A stretch of 12,490 bases of DNA from CAZVEE01 sp964625525 (lineage in GTDB: Bacteria; Pseudomonadota; Alphaproteobacteria; JAJFIK01). The stretch is taken from assembly GCA_964625525.1 (NCBI GenBank), contig CAZVEE010000096.1, positions 1 through 12,490 of the forward strand, read 5' to 3'. Position numbers and translations under genes: made by a program. A model generated the notes under the pieces. The model worked only from the letters and a program-made list of their open reading frames with translations. It did not search any database and had not been told where the DNA came from. Shown piece after piece: positions 7,443 to 12,490 of this stretch. The first letter of the stretch is position 1, and each line of letters starts with the position of its first letter.

Positions 7443-7448
7443 CTCCTG
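7443..7448 (-). promoter_or_regulatory. Ribosome-binding site that selects the ATA start of infC
   Basis: CAGGAG on the minus strand is the only good Shine-Dalgarno sequence near the infC start region. It is 8 nt from the ATA codon at 7434-7432 and 23 nt from the nearest ATG, so it argues for ATA initiation. The strong hairpin and long-range pairing found upstream could affect its accessibility. Confidence 0.65.
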
Positions 7449-7457
7449 TTTCTGGCA

Positions 7458-7538
7458 CCGGCCGGATGAGTGGGGGCCCAGCACCCCCGGCGCTGGCCCT
7501 GAAGACCCGGGACACGCTCCGGCCGGCGACCTGTCGCC
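7458..7538 (-). promoter_or_regulatory. Structured leader of infC
   Basis: Three pairings stack up just before the infC ribosome-binding site. A strong hairpin pairs 7499-7492 (GGGCCAGC) with 7482-7474 (GCTGGGCCC, one bulged G). A short hairpin GGCGAC/GTCGCC spans 7538-7525. Two copies of self-complementary CCGGCCGG (7526-7519 and 7465-7458) can pair with each other and enclose the strong hairpin. No intrinsic terminator U-tract follows any of them. A regulatory role in infC translation is plausible but inferred. Confidence 0.4.
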
Positions 7539-7575
7539 ACGGCGTATCCCGGGGAATGGTTCAGACTAATCGCAA

Positions 7576-7605
7576 GGGGTTCATCCCCTCTCAACGAAGG
7601 AGGGG
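7576..7605 (-). promoter_or_regulatory. Mutually exclusive hairpins in the thrS-infC gap
   Basis: On the minus strand, CCCCTC (7605-7600) pairs with GAGGGG (7590-7585) around a 9-nt loop. Alternatively the GGGG of the second arm (7588-7585) pairs with CCCC (7579-7576) around a 5-nt loop. The two pairings share the same G-tract, so only one can form at a time, as in attenuators. There is no T-tract after either, and no leader peptide was recognised, so classical attenuation is not supported. The first hairpin may simply mark the thrS 3' end. TTGAGA (7594-7589) could serve as a weak -35 for infC, but the matching -10 is poor. Confidence 0.35.
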
Positions 7606-7642
7606 CCCCCAGGCGCTGCGCCCGTCTTGGTCTGCGGCACTC

Positions 7643-9634
7643 TTATTCCGCAGCACTGGCTGTCGGGGTGGTCTCCCCTTTGGCCCGCAGGTCGGGTGCA
7701 GTCGCCTCCGTCAAGAGATTATGAATTGCTTGCCCAAGTGCAAGGCTCTCTTGCGACTCCGAGCCCAAACGGCGCACGGAAACGGTATTTTCCTCCGCTT
7801 CGCGCTTTCCAACGACGAAAATCACCGGGATTTTCTGCAAAGAATGCTCCCGGACCTTCAAATTGATCTTCTCGTTACGCAAATCCGTCTCCGCATGGAG
7901 CCCTGCGTCCCGCAACCGCTCTAGCACTGTCATCGCATAGGCATCCGCGTCCGAGGTGATGGTTGCAACCACCACTTGCAGCGGCGCCAGCCACAGCGGG
8001 AACCGTCCGGCATAATGCTCGATCAGGATCCCGGTGAAGCGCTCAAGCGAGCCAAACAGCGCCCGGTGCAGCATCACCGGCACGTGTTTTTGGCCATCCT
8101 CGCCCACATAGGACGCGCCCAGCCGGTCCGGCAAGTTCAAGTCCACTTGCAAGGTGCCGCACTGCCAGTCCCGCCCGATGGCATCCCGCAGCACGAATTC
8201 GAGCTTGGGCCCATAGAAGGCGCCTTCGCCCGGATTGTACTCCAGGTCCAAACCGGCTGCTTCCGATGCTTGGCGCAGCGCCGCCTCCGACTTGTCCCAA
8301 ATGGCATCGTCGCCGACGCGTTTTTCGGGTCGGTCGGAGAATTTCACCCGCACATCGTCAAAGCCGAAGTCTTTGTAGATGTCCAGGATCAGCCGGGTGA
8401 CGTCCACAGACTGCTCGGTAATTTGATCTTCCGTACAGAACACATGGGCATCGTCTTGGGTGAAGTGACGCACCCGCATAAGGCCGTGCAGCGCGCCGGA
8501 CGGCTCATAACGGTGCACTTTACCGAACTCCGCCATTTTCAGCGGCAGTTCCCGGTAGCTGCGCAGCCCCTGGCGGAACACTTGCACGTGGCCCGGACAG
8601 TTCATGGGCTTCAAGGCATAGATCCGCTCATCGGGCGTCTGGGTGGTGTACATGTTCTCGCCGAACTTCTCCCAGTGCCCGGAGCGTTCCCATAAGCTCC
8701 GGTCCAGCATGTCCGGTGTGTTGACCTCCATGTACCCCGCCGCCTCCTGGCGTCGGCGCATATAGTTGATCAGCGTCTGGAACAAGCGCCAGCCCTTCGG
8801 GTGCCAAAACACCGAGCCCGGACCTTCTTCCTGGAAATGGAACAAGCCCATTTCCTTGCCCAGCCGGCGGTGGTCGCGCTTTTCCGCTTCCGCAAGTTGG
8901 TGCAGGTGTTCTTCCAGTTCCGCATCATCCCGCCAGGCGGTGCCATAAATGCGCTGCAGCATCACATTGTTGGAGTCGCCCCGCCAATAAGCGCCCGCGA
9001 GCTTGGTCAGCTTGAAGGCTTTGCCGATCTGCTTGGTGCTCGGCAGGTGGGGCCCCCGGCACAGGTCATGCCAGTCACCATGATGATAGACGCGAATTTC
9101 TTCTCCTTCCGGAATATCCGCGATGATCTCGGCCTTGTAATGCTCGCCCATGTCCTTGAAGTGCTGGATCGCGTCATCACGGTCCCACACTTCACGCCGG
9201 GTCGGGCGAGCCTCGTCCACGATCTCCTTCATCCGCGCTTCGATCTTCTCCAGATCATCCGTATGGAACGGTTCGTCGCGCGCAAAGTCGTAGAAGAACC
9301 CGTTTTCAATCACCGGGCCGATGGTCACTTGCGTGCCGGGGAACAGCTCCTGCACGGCCTGCGCCATCAAATGTGCCGCATCGTGACGGATCAGCTCCAG
9401 GGCGTCCGCTTCGTTCTTTTTGGTGATGATTTCAACGGAGGCATCGCGATCGATGACACCGAACACATCACTCAGTTCTCCATCCACTTTCACGGCGAGC
9501 GCGGCTTTCGCCAGACTCGTCGAGATGTCCTTCGCGATCTCGGTGCCAGTCACCGGGCCCGGGAAAGTTCGCACACTGCCGTCAGGCAGCGTGATGGCCA
9601 CGGGGCGGGCGGCTTGCGATTGATCACTCGACAT
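7643..9634 (-). CDS. thrS: Threonine--tRNA ligase
   Basis: This class II threonyl-tRNA synthetase charges tRNA-Thr and edits Ser-tRNA-Thr. Its 663 residues are slightly above the 640-650 typical length owing to an alanine- and threonine-rich C-terminal tail (about 648-663). Domains in order: TGS (about 11-70), the N2 editing domain with zinc-type motif HDAAH (His84, His88) and DLCRGPH (Cys192, His196), the catalytic core, and the anticodon-binding domain (about 548-645). The catalytic zinc ligands are all present: Cys346 in MNCPGH, His397 in DDAHVF and His523 in VMLHRA. Motif 2 holds GKVHRYEPSGALHGLMRVRHF. The ATG at 9634 lacks a strong ribosome-binding site (GGAAG is about 15 nt away), but no other start fits the TGS domain better. 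It heads the thrS-infC pair and has its own leader of about 90 nt. Confidence 0.98.
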   Translation of the reverse strand: MSSDQSQAARPVAITLPDGSVRTFPGPVTGTEIAKDISTSLAKAALAVKVDGELSDVFGVIDRDASVEIITKKNEADALELIRHDAAHLMAQAVQELFPGTQVTIGPVIENGFFYDFARDEPFHTDDLEKIEARMKEIVDEARPTRREVWDRDDAIQHFKDMGEHYKAEIIADIPEGEEIRVYHHGDWHDLCRGPHLPSTKQIGKAFKLTKLAGAYWRGDSNNVMLQRIYGTAWRDDAELEEHLHQLAEAEKRDHRRLGKEMGLFHFQEEGPGSVFWHPKGWRLFQTLINYMRRRQEAAGYMEVNTPDMLDRSLWERSGHWEKFGENMYTTQTPDERIYALKPMNCPGHVQVFRQGLRSYRELPLKMAEFGKVHRYEPSGALHGLMRVRHFTQDDAHVFCTEDQITEQSVDVTRLILDIYKDFGFDDVRVKFSDRPEKRVGDDAIWDKSEAALRQASEAAGLDLEYNPGEGAFYGPKLEFVLRDAIGRDWQCGTLQVDLNLPDRLGASYVGEDGQKHVPVMLHRALFGSLERFTGILIEHYAGRFPLWLAPLQVVVATITSDADAYAMTVLERLRDAGLHAETDLRNEKINLKVREHSLQKIPVIFVVGKREAEENTVSVRRLGSESQESLALGQAIHNLLTEATAPDLRAKGETTPTASAAE

Positions 9635-9678
9635 CTCAGGTCAACTTTCTTCCGTTTGAGGTGGTTTGGAAAACGGGC

Positions 9679-9723
9679 GAGGGCGCCAACGCGCCTCTCG
9701 CTGCCCTGCATGCAAAGATGCAG
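9679..9723 (-). promoter_or_regulatory. Two hairpins in the thrS leader
   Basis: On the minus strand a perfect 6-bp stem CTGCAT/ATGCAG (9723-9718 with 9711-9706, loop of 6) is followed by GAGGCGC pairing with GCGCCCTC (9697-9679, one bulge), whose apex reads CGTTG. Both lie between the predicted promoter and the thrS start. In E. coli, ThrRS represses thrS by binding tRNA-like hairpins in this part of the mRNA. The CGU near the apex matches a threonine anticodon, but this could be chance. Confidence 0.35.
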
Positions 9724-9731
9724 ACGGGCAC

Positions 9732-9759
9732 ACTATAGGCACGATATGCAAAGCATCAA
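9732..9759 (-). promoter_or_regulatory. Candidate sigma-70 promoter for thrS
   Basis: On the minus strand TTGATG (9759-9754) and TATAGT (9737-9732) are separated by 16 nt and match the housekeeping consensus at 4 of 6 and 5 of 6 positions. Transcription would start near 9725, giving a leader of about 90 nt. It is the best promoter-like sequence in the 206-nt gap upstream of thrS. Confidence 0.5.
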
Positions 9760-9840
9760 TGAGTCCGGCCAAGCAAAAGGCGGGGCCGGCTCAGTCTGAT
9801 CAGCGGCGTGTCTTTGGGAGCACGGGGCGGCGAGAAGGGC

Positions 9841-10368
9841 TTATTCGCTCCAAATCTGGCGTAGTGAGCGGTCAAGCGCGGGAATCTGCTTATGCCACGC
9901 CTTGACCATGGCGTCGATTTGCGGGCGCCAGCCATAGGGTTTGAGTTCAAAGACCCAGCGGTAATCCACGTCCCCATCGCTGAAATCCAGCAAAAAGCCG
10001 GACGGCTCGCCCCCAAACTGGGTGCGCAGCTTGCCGCCGCGGGGATGGCTTGCCCGGGTGAGCGTGCGGGTCATGGCGGCGGTTTCCAGGCGTTGCTGGC
10101 CCGCCGGTCCGGGGGCCGCGTCGCTCCAGCCATGCACCATGGCGCATTTCCAGAAATGCTTGCCGCTGCTTTCGGTCCGAAAGAACGAGAGGTTCGTGCG
10201 CGGCGTGTCGCTCAACGTGTCGAGCCGCGCAATGTAATTCACGAGCCCCAAAGTCGGGCAATCCCGCACTTCTTCATAGCCGCCAAGCCCGGCCATGAGC
10301 GTATCCAGATCGCTTTGCTCCGGCAGCATCGGATCGCGCCGGCCACGATGAAACCATCCGAAAACCAT
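9841..10368 (-). CDS. Hypothetical protein of 175 residues, family not recognised
   Basis: I do not recognise this protein. It begins MVFGWFHRGRRDP; AAAGGGGG ends 7 nt before the ATG as ribosome-binding site. It has no signal peptide, membrane segment or cofactor motif that I can see. It is rich in aromatic residues, with SFFRTESSGKHFWK in the middle and, near the end, GGKLRTQFGGEPSGFLLDF followed by VDYRWVFELKPYGWRPQI. The alternation of hydrophobic and charged residues there suggests a small beta-rich or alpha/beta soluble domain. Codon use matches its neighbours, so it looks native. It lies 99 nt after the glycosyltransferase gene and 206 nt before thrS, on the same strand. No operon with either is demonstrated. 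Confidence 0.8.
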   Translation of the reverse strand: MVFGWFHRGRRDPMLPEQSDLDTLMAGLGGYEEVRDCPTLGLVNYIARLDTLSDTPRTNLSFFRTESSGKHFWKCAMVHGWSDAAPGPAGQQRLETAAMTRTLTRASHPRGGKLRTQFGGEPSGFLLDFSDGDVDYRWVFELKPYGWRPQIDAMVKAWHKQIPALDRSLRQIWSE

Positions 10369-10467
10369 GACCAGCCCCCTTTGCCTGCCTGTTCTCGTTT
10401 ATGTGGGCACAAGCCTAAAGCGAGAAATCCGGCGAGGGAAGATGGTTAGGCGACTGACCAGGGGACT

Positions 10468-11217
10468 TTAGGTCCAATACTGCGCGATCCACGGCGTCGG
10501 GCGCACATGCTTATACCATTTGCCGGGATAGACGCCCTTGGCGGCTTCCGGCGGTTTGGGGTCGCCGTGGAAGGCGACAACGCGGGCGCCTTTGGGCAGG
10601 CGCGGCGTGGCGATCCAGTTCATCAGCCCGCCGGGCATGCAATCCACTTTGAAACTGCGCACCCATTCCGGCGGGAAGAAGTCCAGGTCCCCGTGCTCGG
10701 CCGCGGTGCGCGACACAAATGTCTGGGAATTGGGGAACTGGTCGAACAGCGTCTCCACCGTCTCGCAATAGCGATCGTAGATATAGGTGAGCGCCCCCAC
10801 CTCAAAGGTGAAGACCGAGGAATTGCCCACGCCCTGGCCCGGCTGCGTCCAGTTCTCCGGAATCGCCAGCTTGTTTGAGTAGCCCACCAGATCATCCAGC
10901 GACCCGGTCACCACCACATCCAGATCCAGAAACAGCACCTTGCCCGAAAGGTCCTCAAGCTGCGGCTTGAACACCGAGACTTTCTTCCAAGGCGAAATCT
11001 GACGGGCCACCGGCACCATGATCTCGGGCAGCGGGAAGCATTCCACTTCCGGCACGACCCCCTCGGCCCGGTCCGTGAAACACACGAAGCGGAAGGGCAG
11101 GGACAAGTGGCGGCAGACCATCCGATAGAGGATGTTCACATACTCGGCGCCGTATTTCGGGCCCCACTTCATGCACATGACAGTGACGGCGGGGGGGGTG
11201 ACGATAGAAGCGGTCAT
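10468..11217 (-). CDS. GT-A-like glycosyltransferase with DxD motif
   Basis: This is probably a nucleotide-sugar-dependent glycosyltransferase acting on a surface glycan. Its 249 residues begin with a beta strand, VTVMCMKWGPKYG (11-23), followed by helix and FRFVCFTDR (43-50), the opening expected of a family-8-like GT-A fold. LFLDLDVVVTGSLDDL (95-110) holds the metal-binding DxD at Asp98-Asp100. GNSSVFTFEVG (131-141) and the late AFHGDPKPPEA (215-225) with a metal-type His217 are typical of this group. There are no membrane segments. AGGA lies 7 nt before the ATG. The start codon overlaps the stop of the upstream glycosyltransferase as ATGA, so translation is coupled. Codons 7-10 contain a run of eight C. 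The donor sugar and acceptor cannot be read from the sequence. Confidence 0.85.
   Translation of the reverse strand: MTASIVTPPAVTVMCMKWGPKYGAEYVNILYRMVCRHLSLPFRFVCFTDRAEGVVPEVECFPLPEIMVPVARQISPWKKVSVFKPQLEDLSGKVLFLDLDVVVTGSLDDLVGYSNKLAIPENWTQPGQGVGNSSVFTFEVGALTYIYDRYCETVETLFDQFPNSQTFVSRTAAEHGDLDFFPPEWVRSFKVDCMPGGLMNWIATPRLPKGARVVAFHGDPKPPEAAKGVYPGKWYKHVRPTPWIAQYWT
11191..11198. repeat. Eight-base G/C homopolymer inside the start region of a glycosyltransferase
   Basis: Eight consecutive G on the plus strand (C on the coding strand) lie at about codons 7-10 of the GT-A-like gene, 19-26 nt after its ATG. A gain or loss of one base by slippage would shift the frame. An internal ATG at codon 14 could allow restart. 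The gene is in frame in this sequence. Confidence 0.8.
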
Positions 11218-12490
11218 GCGGTGTTCCTGGATGCGTGCCAGTCGGCAAGGACGCGATCATAAACCCTTAAAGTATGGGCGGTCATGGCGTCGAGCGAATA
11301 GCGCTCGGTGGCAAAGCACCGGCCCGCCCGGCCCATCGCTTCAAAGCCAGGCCAGTCCAGATCGAGGGCCGCCGCCATGGCGTGGGCCAGATCTTCCGCG
11401 CTGCCCGGTGTGACGCGCCAGCCCGTGGCCGGTCCCGCGCCGTCGCGGGCATCCAGCACGGTTTCGCGCGAGCCCCCATGGTCGGCGGCGATCACCGGCC
11501 GGCCCATGGCTTGGGCCTCCACCGGCACCCGCCCGAAGGCTTCCGGCTCGATGGCGGGCGACAGCACGATATCGGCGGCGAGGTAGGCGGTGGGCATATC
11601 TCCGCAATGGCCCGCAAAGACCACCCGGTCCGCAAGGCCCAGATCCGCCGCCTGCTCCCGCAAGCCCGCCGCATAGGCGTCGCGCCCCTGCGCATCGCCC
11701 ACCAGCACCGCAATCCAGTCGTCCCGATGCGCACTTTGCGCTCGCAACGAGGCCAATGCGTCAAGGAACACGCCTTGACCTTTCCAGCGCGTCAAGCGGC
11801 CGGGCAATAACAGAACGCGCCGATTGCCGCCGCCGGTTGTGCCCCGGGCCCGCGCCGCGCTGCCGGTCCAGGCGGCGCGTTGAGCGCTGACCGCATCCGG
11901 GTCTACCCGCGCTGGATCGAAATGGGTCAGGTCGATGCCGCGCGGGATCACGTCGATGGCCTCCGGCGCCAGCCCGTGCTCGCCCGCCACATGGGCCGCG
12001 ATGAACTGGGAATTGGCGATCACCGCCTGACCGCGCACCATGCCGGAATTGTAGAACCGCTTGGGGCCCGAGCGCGCATTGTAGGTGCCGTGATAGGTGG
12101 TCACCAGCGGCACGCCCATGAGCCGCGCGGCGGCGAGGGCGCTCCAGGCCGGCGCGCGCGAGCGCACATGCACCAGGTCCACGCGCGCGCGCGCGATCAC
12201 CTGCGCCAAGCGCACGATGTTCAGCAGCATTTCATAGGGATTCTTGGTCGCCATGGGCCGGCGCAGCAGCACGCCGCCCGCGCGCTTCAATTCGTTTTCG
12301 CGAAAGCCGCCCCGGCTTGCCACCAGCGCCCGTCCCCCGGCCGTGGTGATGGCCCGAGCCATGTCGATGGTGGTCTGTTCCGCGCCGCCCGCGCCCAGAT
12401 CCGGCACGATCTGGAGGACACAGGGCGCGCGGCGGGGGGGGGCATCGTGTCCGGTGGGACGGGGGGCATGCGAGTCGGTAGTCTGGCGGC
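11214..12490 (-). CDS. Glycosyltransferase family 4 (GT-B), 5' end unresolved or off the window
   Basis: This retaining GT-B glycosyltransferase is likely part of capsule, LPS or exopolysaccharide synthesis. Numbered from a GTG at 12407, the donor-side opening shows PDLGAGGAEQTT (2-13) and an acceptor domain with HVRSRAPAWSA (80-90) and TTYHGTYNARSG (103-114). The C domain shows LPGRLTRWKGQ (201-211) and the E-x7-E motif Glu289-Glu297 in EPEAFGRVPVEAQAMG. GTG 12407 cannot be the real start: it would remove the first strand (VLQIVPDL), which is encoded upstream. That frame stays open to the window end without any ATG, GTG or TTG, so the start is probably outside. Alternatively, ATGs at 12469 and 12445 lie in another frame, one base off, each directly followed by a C-run. 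The stop overlaps the next glycosyltransferase as ATGA. A CG-repeat (12182-12193) encodes Arg-Ala repeats. Confidence 0.88.
   Translation of the reverse strand, partial: RQTTDSHAPRPTGHDAPPRRAPCVLQIVPDLGAGGAEQTTIDMARAITTAGGRALVASRGGFRENELKRAGGVLLRRPMATKNPYEMLLNIVRLAQVIARARVDLVHVRSRAPAWSALAAARLMGVPLVTTYHGTYNARSGPKRFYNSGMVRGQAVIANSQFIAAHVAGEHGLAPEAIDVIPRGIDLTHFDPARVDPDAVSAQRAAWTGSAARARGTTGGGNRRVLLLPGRLTRWKGQGVFLDALASLRAQSAHRDDWIAVLVGDAQGRDAYAAGLREQAADLGLADRVVFAGHCGDMPTAYLAADIVLSPAIEPEAFGRVPVEAQAMGRPVIAADHGGSRETVLDARDGAGPATGWRVTPGSAEDLAHAMAAALDLDWPGFEAMGRAGRCFATERYSLDAMTAHTLRVYDRVLADWHASRNTA
12182..12193. repeat. CG dinucleotide tract, six units
   Basis: An uninterrupted (CG)6 lies inside the family-4 glycosyltransferase gene and encodes part of IARARV. 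Such alternating tracts can adopt left-handed DNA and can slip, but in this GC-rich gene chance is a sufficient explanation. Confidence 0.7.
12434..12442. repeat. Nine-base G/C homopolymer directly after an out-of-frame ATG of the GT4 gene
   Basis: On the coding (minus) strand the ATG at 12445-12443 is followed immediately by nine C. The frame from this ATG, and from the upstream ATG at 12469-12467 (itself followed by six C), runs one base out of the glycosyltransferase frame. With ten or seven C, both ATGs would read into VLQIVPDLGAGGAEQ. This is either a phase-variable tract, a homopolymer base-calling error, or coincidence with a true start further upstream. Confidence 0.75.

Noticed and set aside
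9760..9795. Terminator after the hypothetical gene (CCGGCC/GGCCGG dyad)
   Set aside because: Only 6 bp with a 13-nt loop and no T-tract on the minus strand, so it is not convincing.
8801..9799. Plus-strand frame of 332 codons opposite thrS
   Set aside because: Antisense to an intact thrS, with no recognisable domain; a shadow of strong third-position GC bias.
1..12490. CRISPR array, insertion sequence, prophage, toxin-antitoxin or defence module
   Set aside because: No regular repeat-spacer series, transposase, integrase or small two-gene toxin module was found on either strand.

Overview
The window looks like chromosomal DNA of a GC-rich alphaproteobacterium. I base this on protein character (IF3, PheS, PheT and ThrRS all read as alphaproteobacterial), strong GC bias at third codon positions, and long antisense shadow frames. 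A Maricaulales/Hyphomonadaceae/Caulobacterales-like host is a guess. Most of the window is translation housekeeping; I see no CRISPR array, insertion sequence, phage gene or toxin-antitoxin pair.

Layout, read along the minus strand from right to left. At 12490-11214 lies a family-4 glycosyltransferase whose 5' end is unresolved or off the window, overlapping by ATGA a second, GT-A-like glycosyltransferase (11217-10468). Then comes an unrecognised 175-residue protein (10368-9841), followed by thrS (9634-7643), infC (7434-6892), rpmI (4557-4360), rplT (4325-3969), pheS (3832-2756) and pheT (2727-322). A textbook rho-independent terminator (252-283) closes pheT. The order thrS-infC-rpmI-rplT-pheS-pheT is that of the classical enterobacterial cluster. 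A single plus-strand gene, a cytoplasmic PAS-PAS hybrid histidine kinase (4786-6870), is wedged between infC and rpmI. It converges on infC with a 21-nt gap and diverges from rpmI. The left edge (1-250) is markedly AT-rich and carries no convincing gene except perhaps a 19-codon C-terminal tail.

How the genes work together: ThrRS and the PheS/PheT heterotetramer charge tRNA-Thr and tRNA-Phe, IF3 governs initiation fidelity, and L35 and L20 are large-subunit proteins made together. The kinase insertion means rpmI-rplT-pheST needs its own promoter, and a candidate lies at 4706-4733. The two glycosyltransferases form a translationally coupled pair, probably for a surface polysaccharide.

The observations most worth a second look are: infC probably starts at the rare codon ATA; the thrS-infC gap is rich in structure, including mutually exclusive hairpins; C-homopolymers sit at or near the 5' ends of both glycosyltransferase genes, and one of them follows an ATG that is out of frame with the enzyme by exactly one base; and a sensor kinase interrupts an otherwise conserved translation cluster.
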